NCBI GenBank assembly: GCA_045633565.1
Contig: JAZQYO010000013.1
Coordinates: forward strand, 1-64,000
DNA length: 64,000 nucleotides
Reading direction: 5' to 3'
Source of the DNA: RGIG7450 sp045633565
Lineage (GTDB): Bacteria > Bacillota > Clostridia > RUG12999
Below are positions 24,479 to 31,986 of the stretch, piece by piece. Each line of letters opens with the position of its first letter. The first letter of the stretch is position 1. A model generated the notes under the pieces. It searched no databases, was not told the DNA's origin, and saw nothing but the letters and a program-made list of their open reading frames with translations. A program made the translations under genes and the position numbers.

Positions 24479-24610
24479 CGCTGTTAAGGTTTTTCTACCT
24501 TTCAGTCTTCTGCGTGCCAAAACCTTTCTGCCGCTTGATGTTGACATTCTTTTTCTGAAACCATGTTCTTTTTTTCTCTGTCTTTTTTTAGGCTGGTATG
24601 TTCTAAGCAT
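24476..24610 (-). CDS. rpmH: 50S ribosomal protein L34
   Basis: A 44-residue, highly basic ribosomal protein beginning MLRTYQPKKRQRKKEHGFRK and ending GRKTLTA, fully standard. ATG 24610 has GGAGGTGA 5–6 nt upstream. The same frame is open further upstream to 24883, but that extension runs through the promoter and is not coding. Usually dnaA is divergently encoded next door; here metA lies upstream instead. Confidence 0.97.
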   Translation of the reverse strand: MLRTYQPKKRQRKKEHGFRKRMSTSSGRKVLARRRLKGRKTLTA

Positions 24611-24664
24611 TGCAGTCACCTCCCAATCAAATAAATATCTCAATAGATACAAAGTGCACATACT

Positions 24665-24693
24665 ATTATACATCAAACAAAGCGGCTTGTCAA
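24665..24693 (-). promoter_or_regulatory. Sigma-A promoter of rpmH
   Basis: On the minus strand TTGACA (24688–24693) and TATAAT (24665–24670), both perfect, with a 17-bp spacer. The leader is about 45 nt. Confidence 0.88.
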
Positions 24694-24722
24694 CAATTTT
24701 TTGCTCTTTTTCCTTATTTAAC

Positions 24723-24757
24723 ATAAAAAAAGAAAATCCGCCTGAAAAAGGCGGATT
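24723..24757 (-). terminator. Terminator of metA
   Basis: On the minus strand AATCCGCC–TTTTTCA–GGCGGATT followed by TTCTTTTTTT, directly after the metA stop codon. Confidence 0.85.
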
Positions 24758-24761
24758 AATA

Positions 24762-25676
24762 TTATTTGATTTTCTCAAGGTCAAATGGAGTAATCTGGTA
24801 AACATAATAGTTGAGCCAGTTGGAAAAAAGCAGTGCCGCATGGCTGCGCCATGAAACAATTGGCGGCTTACTTGGGTTATCATTCGGATAATAGTTTTCC
24901 GGAACTTTTATATCCAGACCTTTTGCAGTGTCACGCATATATTCCTCATGGAGCGTCAGCGCATCATATTCAGAGTGACCGGTTACGAAAAACTGTTTCC
25001 CGCCCTTATAGCCGGCGATATAAACGCCCGCCCTGTCGCTTTCGGCATAAATCCTGAGACCTGCATTTAAAACATCCTCACGTCTGATGGTTGTATATCT
25101 TGAATGAGGAGCAAAAAATGTATCATCATAACCACGCAAAAGCTTGGTGTTTTTCCGTGTAACTTTATGTTTATATATGCCGGACAGTTTTTCTTCAAGA
25201 GGATATTTATTTATGCCGTAATGATAATACATTGCTGCCTGAGCACCCCAGCATATATGGAATGTACTTGTAACATTTGTTTTTGTCCACTCGAAAATAT
25301 CGCAAAGCTCGTCCCAGTAGTCAACCTGTTCAAAAGGCATTTGTTCTACAGGCGCTCCGGTTATAATCATTCCGTCGTACTTATTGTTTTTAACATCCGA
25401 AAAGGTTTTGTAAAACTGAAGCAGATGCTCCTCGGAAGTGTTTTTTGAACGGTGAGACTCGGGACGTACCAGATCAATTTCAACCTGCAGAGGAGTATTA
25501 CTGAGCAGTCTTAAAAGCTGTGTTTCCGTCGTAATTTTTGTGGGCATTAAATTTAAAATTAAAATTTTAAGCGGACGGATGTCCTGACTTGCGGCTCTGC
25601 GCTGGGACATGACAAATATGTTCTCACTTTGAAGAACTTTTCTTGCCGGGAGCTCATTTGAAATGGTAATTGGCAT
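24762..25676 (-). CDS. metA: Homoserine O-acetyltransferase (MetA family)
   Basis: First committed step of methionine synthesis, activating homoserine by acylation. Numbered from ATG 25676 (304 residues), the catalytic Cys is residue 142 in STFHICWGAQAA, and the His–x–Glu of the triad is in VTGHSEYD. Residue 111, in ITGAPVEQM, is Glu. Gly at this position goes with succinyl-CoA in E. coli MetA and Glu with acetyl-CoA in Bacillus MetA, so acetylation is predicted despite the older family name 'succinyltransferase'. No SAM or T-box riboswitch is visible in the short leader. It forms its own unit. Confidence 0.94.
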   Translation of the reverse strand: MPITISNELPARKVLQSENIFVMSQRRAASQDIRPLKILILNLMPTKITTETQLLRLLSNTPLQVEIDLVRPESHRSKNTSEEHLLQFYKTFSDVKNNKYDGMIITGAPVEQMPFEQVDYWDELCDIFEWTKTNVTSTFHICWGAQAAMYYHYGINKYPLEEKLSGIYKHKVTRKNTKLLRGYDDTFFAPHSRYTTIRREDVLNAGLRIYAESDRAGVYIAGYKGGKQFFVTGHSEYDALTLHEEYMRDTAKGLDIKVPENYYPNDNPSKPPIVSWRSHAALLFSNWLNYYVYQITPFDLEKIK

Positions 25677-25720
25677 TAAGCCGCACCTCACTTTCAGAAT
25701 AATTTATGAATATATTTGAT

Positions 25721-25749
25721 ATTATATCAAAAAATATACAGGATAGCAA
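25721..25749 (-). promoter_or_regulatory. Sigma-A promoter of metA
   Basis: On the minus strand TTGCTA (25744–25749) and TATAAT (25721–25726) with a 17-bp spacer. Confidence 0.7.
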
Positions 25750-25792
25750 TAGCAAAATAAATAAAAATTTTAACAGAAGAAGGGGTTAAAAC

Positions 25793-26473
25793 ATGTCAAA
25801 CGAAAATCAGAAACAGGAAGAAAAGAACCTGAAGGATTTCGGTTCTATGAACATAAAAGGCAGACACGGAAACATTTTCTGCATTTCAATTATCGGACAG
25901 ATTGAAGGACATATAGAACTGTCCGGTGAAAATAAAACCACAAAATATGAGCATCTTATACCGCTTATTGTTGCGATTGAGGAGGATGAAAACATTGATG
26001 GAATTCTGGTAATTTTAAACACTATGGGCGGTGATGTGGAAGCCGGACTTGCGATAGCAGAGCTGATAGCAGGTATGAGCAAACCTACAGTTTCCCTTGT
26101 GCTTGGTGGAGGTCACAGCATAGGCGTGCCGCTTGCGGTGGCAGCGGATTATTCATTCATTGCGCCGTCTGCAACTATGACAATTCATCCTGTCAGAACG
26201 AGCGGAATAGTGCTAAGCACATCCCAGTCCTTTGATTATCTTATAAAAATGCAGGATAGAGTGCTTAATTTCATAGTCAGCCACTCTGATATCGGAAAAG
26301 AAAAACTGAGAGAGCTTATGCTTGCAACATCAAACCTTGCCAACGATGCCGGAACGGTAATTTACGGTGGCCAGGCGGTAGAATGTGGGCTTATAAACGG
26401 AGAAGGGACAATCTCCGATGCACTTTCAAAGTTGCAGCAGCTTATAAAGGAAACAAAAAAAGGAGATGCATAA
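25793..26473 (+). CDS. tepA: ClpP-family serine protease, TepA/YmfB type
   Basis: A 226-residue member of the ClpP/crotonase superfamily close to Bacillus TepA (translocation-enhancing protein). Likely catalytic residues are Ser109 in GGGHSIGVPLA, His132 in MTIHPVR and an Asp near 155. NTMGGDVEAGLAIAE corresponds to the ClpP 'PGG' oxyanion strand, with MGG in place of PGG. It probably forms a ring but lacks an obvious ATPase partner. SD GAAGGGG precedes ATG 25793. Single gene, ending in a terminator shared with the following lipoprotein gene. Confidence 0.88.
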   Translation: MSNENQKQEEKNLKDFGSMNIKGRHGNIFCISIIGQIEGHIELSGENKTTKYEHLIPLIVAIEEDENIDGILVILNTMGGDVEAGLAIAELIAGMSKPTVSLVLGGGHSIGVPLAVAADYSFIAPSATMTIHPVRTSGIVLSTSQSFDYLIKMQDRVLNFIVSHSDIGKEKLRELMLATSNLANDAGTVIYGGQAVECGLINGEGTISDALSKLQQLIKETKKGDA

Positions 26474-26484
26474 GCACCTCCTTT
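26458..26484. terminator. Bidirectional terminator, tepA/lipoprotein
   Basis: AAAGGAGATGC–ATAA–GCACCTCCTTT with T-runs on both strands. The tepA stop codon forms part of the loop. A near copy lies at 28066–28092 after the paralogous lipoprotein gene. Confidence 0.82.
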
Positions 26485-26499
26485 AAATTTCAGAAAAAA

Positions 26500-27978
26500 T
26501 TATTTATTTTTCTTCCATTCGTCGTACTGTCTCTGAGCTTCAGCGATGATTTCCTGAGCGCCAACTTTGTTCATAGCAGCGATAAATTCAGGAAGTTTCA
26601 CTTCAGGGTCAACAGCGCCTACAACGATAGCTTTGAAAAATTCATTCCAAACGTTGTTAACTGCTGCGATCTGGCCCTGAACAGGCTGCGGGTCAAATGA
26701 GAAACCGATAGCACCGGATTTAATAGCGTTTGCATCAAATTCCTGATATTTTTCCCAAATGTCTTCAGGGATACCCGGGTCAGTTCTTAAGATGTAACGG
26801 TTACCTGTATCGGAAATTGATGAAGAGTAACCAGTGTCAACTTTGTTTTCAAAGCCTTCAGGAAGCTTCCATTTGTTGTCGCCATCAGCTACCCAGTGTT
26901 TGCCTTCGATACCGTAAGCAATGGTATTTCTTACATATACATCGTTGTAAACGAGGTTAATAAATTCCATTGTTCTTTCAGGGTTGAGACAAGTTGCGGG
27001 CATTGCAAGACCACACATTGTAACCTGAGTTGTACCCATTCTGGGTGTGCAGAGGTTAAAGTTATATACGTCTTTGTCCGGATCACCGTCAGGTTTGCTA
27101 TCATTAATATAAGGCAGATATTCAGCATGACCTGCAAGATAGTTTCCGAGTTTGTAGATGTCTGAAGAACTTGTTGATGTATCAGCGTTGCTGGGGATGT
27201 AACCTGCGTTGTACCAGCTTCTCATAAGAGTAGCAAGTTCTTTGAATGCATCTGTTTCGTAAATGTTAATAACTTTATCATAATTATCAAATGTGAAACC
27301 TGCAACTACAGAACCATCAATTGTTTCCTGAGGGAGGAACTTCATGAGGTTGTAGTTACCTCTCATAACGAAACCGTACCAGTCGGGATGAGCAGCTTTT
27401 GCTTTTTCGATAATGGGAGTGAAGTCTGCAAGTGTTTTAGCTGCAAGATATTCTTCGCGGATACCGAGTTCATCAAGCTTTTTGTTCTGAATACCAACTA
27501 CAGGCTGGAAAGCCCAGTCTTTAAGTACGGGAATACCATACTGTACGCCGCCAACTTTGTAGCAGTCAAGAGCATACTGCGGGAAGAGGTCTTTTGTCTG
27601 TTTACCAACCCCGTCAAGCAGCGGACCCATGTCCATGTAAGCGGACTGACGAGCGTTCTGCTGGAACTTGTTGTTTGTGGAAGCATAGCACATGTCAATC
27701 TTTTCGCCGGAAGCAAAGAGAAGATTCATTTTCTCTGCATATTCAGCGCCCGCAAATGGTGTGTACTTAACTGTTACACCGATTTTTTCCTTAGTATATT
27801 TGCTGATTTCTTCATATACTAAGTTATGGTCGGGTCTGGGGGGTTCTGAGTTGTACCAAACAACTTCGTAGTTGCCGTCTGCATCAAGACCGGTTTTATT
27901 TCCGCCACAGCCTGCTACTGAAAGCACGAGAGCAAGTGCAAGGACAGCCGCGAAAATCTTTTTTACGTTTCCTTTCAT
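26500..27978 (-). CDS. Extracellular solute-binding lipoprotein, family 1-like (DUF3502-type), copy 1
   Basis: A 492-residue lipoprotein that should bind a sugar or oligosaccharide. The signal peptide FAAVLALALVLSVAGC puts the lipid-modified Cys at about residue 24. A typical solute-binding fold follows (YEVVWYNSEPPRPDHNLVYEE, KMNLLFASGEKIDM). The C-terminal region with GAIGFSFDPQPVQGQIAAVNNV matches the DUF3502 extension of long binding proteins. No permease or ATPase genes are adjacent. SD AAAGGAGG precedes the start, and the gene has its own promoter. It is a clear paralogue of the next gene. Confidence 0.9.
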   Translation of the reverse strand: MKGNVKKIFAAVLALALVLSVAGCGGNKTGLDADGNYEVVWYNSEPPRPDHNLVYEEISKYTKEKIGVTVKYTPFAGAEYAEKMNLLFASGEKIDMCYASTNNKFQQNARQSAYMDMGPLLDGVGKQTKDLFPQYALDCYKVGGVQYGIPVLKDWAFQPVVGIQNKKLDELGIREEYLAAKTLADFTPIIEKAKAAHPDWYGFVMRGNYNLMKFLPQETIDGSVVAGFTFDNYDKVINIYETDAFKELATLMRSWYNAGYIPSNADTSTSSSDIYKLGNYLAGHAEYLPYINDSKPDGDPDKDVYNFNLCTPRMGTTQVTMCGLAMPATCLNPERTMEFINLVYNDVYVRNTIAYGIEGKHWVADGDNKWKLPEGFENKVDTGYSSSISDTGNRYILRTDPGIPEDIWEKYQEFDANAIKSGAIGFSFDPQPVQGQIAAVNNVWNEFFKAIVVGAVDPEVKLPEFIAAMNKVGAQEIIAEAQRQYDEWKKNK

Positions 27979-28014
27979 TTGAAAGTATCCTCCTTTATAT
28001 TTCTAGGTAATTTC

Positions 28015-28043
28015 ATAATAACATAATTATTCAGTTATGTCAA
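28015..28043 (-). promoter_or_regulatory. Sigma-A promoter of lipoprotein copy 1
   Basis: On the minus strand TTGACA (28038–28043) and TATTAT (28015–28020) with a 17-bp spacer. Confidence 0.75.
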
Positions 28044-28065
28044 TAATTAAATATGTGAAAAATAA

Positions 28066-28092
28066 AAAGGAGATGCATGAGCATCTCCTTTA
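28066..28092 (-). terminator. Terminator of lipoprotein copy 2
   Basis: AAAGGAGATGC–ATGA–GCATCTCCTTT followed on the minus strand by TTTATTTTTC. Nearly identical to the terminator after copy 1, so the duplication unit included the 3' end. Confidence 0.82.
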
Positions 28093-28105
28093 ATTTCAGG
28101 AAGAA

Positions 28106-29593
28106 TTATTTATTTTTTCTCCATTCGTCATACTGTCTCTGAGCTTCAGCAATGATTTCCTGAGCACCAATGCTGTTAAGTTTGCTGATGAACTTAGGAA
28201 GTTCTGTTTCAGGGTCAACAGCACCTACAACGAGAGATTTGAAATATTCATTATAAACATTGTTTACAGCTGCAATCTGACCGGAAACAGGCTGTGCATC
28301 AAATGCAAAACCAATAGCACCAGATTTGGTCGAATTTTCATTAAATTCCTGATATTTTTCCCATACATCAGCAGGTGTTTTGGGAGCAACTTTTAACAGA
28401 TAGCGGTTACCGGAAACGTGAGATGAAGCCTGGAAACCGGTGTCTTTTAAAGTAGCAAAACCTTCAGGAATTGCATAATGATGTTCTCCATCAGCAACCC
28501 AGTGTTTACCTTCAATACCATAACCGGTTAAGTTTTTAACGTATTCGTCATGATAAATGAGATTGATGAATTCCATTGTTCTTTCGGGGTTAACGCAAGT
28601 CATAGGCATTGCAAGACCACATGCTGTAACCTGAGTTGTACCCATTCTGGGGCTTGTAAGATTAAGAGCATAGATGGTCTTTTCGGGGTCATCATCATCT
28701 TTTTCAGCACCATAGTAGGGCAGCCATTCGCCGTGAGCGGCAAAATAGTTGTTAAGCTTCTGGATGTCAGCATCGCTTGTGGATGTGTTAGCATCGTTCT
28801 TTATGTAACCTGCGTTATACCAGCTTCTTGTAAGCTCACAAAGTTCTCTGAATGCATCTGTTTCAAAAATGTTAATAACCTTGTCATAGTTGTCATAAGT
28901 AAAACCTGCAACTACAGAACCATCAATTGTTTCCTGAGGAAGGAATTTCATAAGATGGTGGTTACCTCTCATGAGAAGACCGTAGTCTTTTTCGCGGCCC
29001 GGAACTGCTCTCCATTTTTCAAGAAGAGGAGTAAAGCCTGCGAGCGAATCTACACTTTGATATTCTTCCATGCTGATGCCTGCTTCGTCAAGTTTCCATC
29101 TTCTGGTAGCAACCATAGGCTGTGAAGCCCAGTCTTTAAGTGCAGGTATACCATACTGTACGCCGCCGATTTTAAAGCAGTCAAGAGCATAGTCGGGGAA
29201 GAGTGCTTTTGTCTTTTTACCAACAGAGTTAAGAACGGGGCTCATGTCCATATAAGCGGACTGACGAGCATACTGCTGGAATTTTGTGCCTGCAGAAGTA
29301 AAGCACATATCAATCTTTTCGCCGGAAGCAAAAAGAAGGTTCATTTTTTCTGCATATTCAGCACTTGAAAATGGTGTGTATTTAACTGTTACACCAATTT
29401 TTTCTTTGGTATATTTGCTGAGTTCTTCATATACCAGCTGGTGGTCCGGCTGAGGGGTTTCGTAGTTGTACCAAACAACTTCGTAGTTACCTTCTGCATC
29501 AAGACCATTTTTATTTTCGCCACAGCCTGCTACTGAAAGCACAAGTGCCAGTGCAAGGACGGCTGCGAAAATCTTTTTTACGTTTCCTTTCAT
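28106..29593 (-). CDS. Extracellular solute-binding lipoprotein (DUF3502-type), copy 2
   Basis: A 495-residue paralogue of the preceding lipoprotein. The signal peptide and first 24 residues are identical, and the same blocks recur throughout (KEKIGVTVKYTPF, LMKFLPQETIDGSVVAGFT, GAIGFAFDAQPVSGQIAAVNNV, EIIAEAQRQYDEW). Differences cluster in the middle (REKDYGLLMRGNHHL) and near DPEKTIYALNLTSP, which could alter the ligand pocket. It has its own promoter and terminator, and again no permease nearby. By eye well over half of the residues are shared, which points to an old tandem duplication followed by divergence. Confidence 0.9.
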   Translation of the reverse strand: MKGNVKKIFAAVLALALVLSVAGCGENKNGLDAEGNYEVVWYNYETPQPDHQLVYEELSKYTKEKIGVTVKYTPFSSAEYAEKMNLLFASGEKIDMCFTSAGTKFQQYARQSAYMDMSPVLNSVGKKTKALFPDYALDCFKIGGVQYGIPALKDWASQPMVATRRWKLDEAGISMEEYQSVDSLAGFTPLLEKWRAVPGREKDYGLLMRGNHHLMKFLPQETIDGSVVAGFTYDNYDKVINIFETDAFRELCELTRSWYNAGYIKNDANTSTSDADIQKLNNYFAAHGEWLPYYGAEKDDDDPEKTIYALNLTSPRMGTTQVTACGLAMPMTCVNPERTMEFINLIYHDEYVKNLTGYGIEGKHWVADGEHHYAIPEGFATLKDTGFQASSHVSGNRYLLKVAPKTPADVWEKYQEFNENSTKSGAIGFAFDAQPVSGQIAAVNNVYNEYFKSLVVGAVDPETELPKFISKLNSIGAQEIIAEAQRQYDEWRKNK

Positions 29594-29640
29594 TTGAAAG
29601 TAGCCTCCTTTAATGTTTTTATATAATTTTTATATAAACA

Positions 29641-29669
29641 ATTTTATCACTCACGGAAAAGAAAGTCAA
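29641..29669 (-). promoter_or_regulatory. Sigma-A promoter of lipoprotein copy 2
   Basis: On the minus strand TTGACT (29664–29669) and TAAAAT (29641–29646) with a 17-bp spacer. The -35 box lies just past the stop codon of the HAD gene. Confidence 0.7.
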
Positions 29670-29671
29670 TG

Positions 29672-30328
29672 TTACAAATTATTGCACAATATGGTTTTTG
29701 CAACATCATCAGGAGAGTCGCAGATAAAATGGGCTCCGGCACCTGAAAGCTCACCGCATGCAGCATAGCCGTATGTGACACCGACAGATATAATACCTGC
29801 CTGCTTTGCACCTTCAATATCCTGATGTCTGTCACCAACCATCACAATATCTGATTTTGGAATGGGTGAAAGTGAAGATAAAACATCGTCAATAATCTGT
29901 TTTTTTGTATGTTTTTTGCCCTCCAGGTCGCTGCCTGCTATAACCGAAAAATAATTGCTGAGAGAAAATCTTTCAAGAATTTTTTCAACAAAAACAAGTG
30001 GTTTTAAACTCGCAACGGCAAGAGTACAGCCGGCATTTTTAAGTGCCTCAAGCATTTGAGGAACACCGTCATAAACACGATTTTCAAACATGCCGACTGT
30101 CGAAAAACGCTCGCGGTATTTTTTTAGTGCCAACTCCGCATTTTCTTTTGTCATTCCAAACCGTCGAATGAAAGAATCCACAAGCGGCGGACCGATAAAG
30201 TCCAAAAGCTCATCTGCCGGTGGCGGGTCAATGCCGACAAAAGGGAGAGCATACCGAACGCAGCCGGTAATGCCTTCTTTCGGGTCAGTTAAAGTTCCGT
30301 CCAGGTCAAACAGTATATATTTATACAT
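29672..30328 (-). CDS. HAD-superfamily phosphatase (phosphoglycolate phosphatase-like)
   Basis: A 218-residue HAD hydrolase with motif I DLDGTLTD (the first Asp is the nucleophile), motif II in AVASLKP (Ser), Lys in the KKHTKKQ segment and motif IV VMVGDRHQDIEGAKQAG. A helical C1 cap lies at about residues 15–80. Such enzymes dephosphorylate small sugar phosphates or phosphoglycolate. It follows the glycerol-1-phosphate dehydrogenase gene by 9 bp, so both are probably in one transcript. A role on a glycerol phosphate is only an inference from that position. Confidence 0.88.
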   Translation of the reverse strand: MYKYILFDLDGTLTDPKEGITGCVRYALPFVGIDPPPADELLDFIGPPLVDSFIRRFGMTKENAELALKKYRERFSTVGMFENRVYDGVPQMLEALKNAGCTLAVASLKPLVFVEKILERFSLSNYFSVIAGSDLEGKKHTKKQIIDDVLSSLSPIPKSDIVMVGDRHQDIEGAKQAGIISVGVTYGYAACGELSGAGAHFICDSPDDVAKTILCNNL

Positions 30329-30337
30329 TTGAGAACC

Positions 30338-31594
30338 TCAAATTTTTATCATATCTTTAAGTCTGAGCAGGGTAAGACGACGGCGCATATAAGGTGAGTA
30401 TTCGGTGCAGTCGCTAAACAGCTTTTCACTTTTGCCGATGTCTTTAACAGTCAGCTTACAACCGGCCTTTTTCATTGCCGCAAGGCACTGCTCATAAGAG
30501 GGTACGCTGCGAATGATTTTAACAATTTCCGGCCAGGATTTTCTCAACTTTTCAGGGTCAACAAGGTCGGTGATTGTGTCGGGTGTGTTAAGCTTTCTCA
30601 CATCTTCCTCCATAGAACCGTAGAAACTGTAAATATCATCCCAGTTAACGTCCTCTTTTTGCGTTTCTATTGAGTCGTGCTCAGCAAGGTGATTATAATA
30701 TTTAAGCATGGTAAGAGTACCCACGCCCACATCATCACCATGGTAGTTGGGGATAATATTGTCCCTGAGTTCAATACATTCCAGAAGGTGGGAAATGATA
30801 TGCTCGCTGCCACTTGCGGGACGGGAATTTTGCGCAAAACTCATTCCCACGCCTGTTTTTAAAAGAGCTTCAAATATTTTGCCGGCAGTGTGTTCATCAT
30901 TTACTGTCACCTTGTCTGCCATTTCCATCAGTTCGTCAACGGCGGTGCGTGTGAGTGAAGCGATTTTTTCACAATAATATTCGCCGATTAAAAGGTTGGA
31001 AATCTTCCAGTCAATAAGACCTACATATTTGGCAATCATATCGCCGAAACCGGCAGATTTAAGCTCTGCAGGGGCAGCGGCTAAAATCTTTGTATCGCCG
31101 ATTATAACCTCAGGACTTTTTGCATCGTAACTGGATTTGAAACCGTTTGCAACGATGGGTGCGCCGTAGGATGCAAAACCATCCATAGACGGGGCGGTAG
31201 CAAAAATGCATAAAAGTTTATTTTGTCTTGCAGCAGCAAGGCGACAGGGGTCGTTAACCGAGCCTGTACCAACAGACAGAATTGAAACATCCCTGTCTTT
31301 AACAAGGTTTTCCAGTTCCTCCACGTGCTCCATGGTGGCAACACGCAGATTATCATAAATTTTATATTCAACGTCAAATCCTGAAAGACTTTTTTCAATC
31401 CCTTCAGCTGCATGAAGAGTGTTTTTGTCAGCCACCAGAAGAATGGTTGGGGCGAAGTGGTTTTCTTTTAAAATATCACCAACAACATCAACCAGTCCCG
31501 AAGCAATTCTTATATCACAAATAGCGGTAGTATGCTCTTTTCCACAGGGGCAGGGTTTTTTAAAATCTTTAATTATATTGAGTATATCAGACAT
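30338..31594 (-). CDS. egsA: sn-glycerol-1-phosphate dehydrogenase (AraM/EgsA family)
   Basis: A 418-residue iron-alcohol-dehydrogenase-fold enzyme that reduces dihydroxyacetone phosphate to sn-glycerol-1-phosphate, the enantiomer used in archaeal lipids and in a few bacterial ether lipids. Family marks are CPCGKEHTT at the N-terminus, the NAD-binding SVGTGSVNDPCRLAA, ATAPSMDGFASYGAPI, and metal ligands in GFGDMIAKY (Asp) and the later GSEHIISH and PNYHGDDVG (His) segments. It has its own promoter. Co-transcription with a HAD phosphatase is notable. A bacterial partner such as PcrB is not in the window. Confidence 0.9.
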   Translation of the reverse strand: MSDILNIIKDFKKPCPCGKEHTTAICDIRIASGLVDVVGDILKENHFAPTILLVADKNTLHAAEGIEKSLSGFDVEYKIYDNLRVATMEHVEELENLVKDRDVSILSVGTGSVNDPCRLAAARQNKLLCIFATAPSMDGFASYGAPIVANGFKSSYDAKSPEVIIGDTKILAAAPAELKSAGFGDMIAKYVGLIDWKISNLLIGEYYCEKIASLTRTAVDELMEMADKVTVNDEHTAGKIFEALLKTGVGMSFAQNSRPASGSEHIISHLLECIELRDNIIPNYHGDDVGVGTLTMLKYYNHLAEHDSIETQKEDVNWDDIYSFYGSMEEDVRKLNTPDTITDLVDPEKLRKSWPEIVKIIRSVPSYEQCLAAMKKAGCKLTVKDIGKSEKLFSDCTEYSPYMRRRLTLLRLKDMIKI

Positions 31595-31613
31595 ATTTGC
31601 ACCTCTTTTTTAT

Positions 31614-31642
31614 ATTATATCATTATTCTTAATGAACTTCAA
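31614..31642 (-). promoter_or_regulatory. Sigma-A promoter of the glycerol-1-phosphate dehydrogenase operon
   Basis: On the minus strand TTGAAG (31637–31642) and TATAAT (31614–31619) with a 17-bp spacer; AGAGGTG just downstream is the ribosome-binding site. Confidence 0.72.
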
Positions 31643-31678
31643 TAAGAAAAATCAAAAAGCAAAGTCAACTATAGAGTG

Positions 31679-31707
31679 AAAAAATCCGCACACGACTGTG
31701 TGCGGAT
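31679..31707 (-). terminator. Terminator of the tRNA-Thr gene
   Basis: ATCCGCACAC–GACT–GTGTGCGGAT with T6 on the minus strand, a few bases past the tRNA 3' end. Confidence 0.9.
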
Positions 31708-31711
31708 CTTG

Positions 31712-31787
31712 TGGAGCTGATAACCAGATTCGAACTGGTGACCTCTTCCTTACCAAGGAAGTGCTCTGCCTACTGAGCTATATCAGC
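31712..31787 (-). tRNA. tRNA-Thr (GGU anticodon)
   Basis: A 76-nt cloverleaf on the minus strand. The acceptor stem GCTGATA/TATCAGC is closed by discriminator T and an encoded CCA. The anticodon stem CTTCC/GGAAG holds the loop TTGGTAA with GGT at the anticodon, reading ACC/ACU threonine codons. The T-loop is TTCGAAT. It has its own promoter and terminator and no tRNA neighbours. Confidence 0.96.
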
Positions 31788-31803
31788 GAAGGACAACATG
31801 GAT

Positions 31804-31832
31804 ACTATAGCATATATTTGCCCTTTTGTCAA
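31804..31832 (-). promoter_or_regulatory. Sigma-A promoter of tRNA-Thr
   Basis: On the minus strand TTGACA (31827–31832) and TATAGT (31804–31809) with a 17-bp spacer, ending about 16 bp before the mature tRNA 5' end. Confidence 0.82.
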
Positions 31833-31927
31833 TATTTAATTTTTTGAAAACCCTTGAGAACAGACCGCCTGCAGATATTAGTATGAGGGCTTTGGACAGG
31901 GGTAGGATTTTGTCAAATGTTTATTGG

Positions 31928-31956
31928 TTGACATAAAGGTTTTAATATGATATTAT
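31928..31956 (+). promoter_or_regulatory. Sigma-A promoter of the HprK-like/PqqD/S26 operon
   Basis: TTGACA (31928–31933) and TATTAT (31951–31956) with a 17-bp spacer; AAGGAG at 31973–31978 is the ribosome-binding site of the first gene. Confidence 0.78.
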
Positions 31957-31986
31957 TATGATAATGAAGATTAAGGAGAAATTGGT

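Noticed and set aside
24611..24761. Chromosomal origin next to rpmH
   Set aside because: No cluster of DnaA boxes and no dnaA gene. Only a promoter and a terminator are present.
24611..24883. Upstream extension of the rpmH frame
   Set aside because: It crosses a consensus promoter and the metA terminator, and L34 itself starts at a perfect ribosome-binding site at 24610.
25677..25792. SAM riboswitch or S-box ahead of metA
   Set aside because: The leader is under 50 nt and AT-rich, with no S-box core. Only a promoter is visible.
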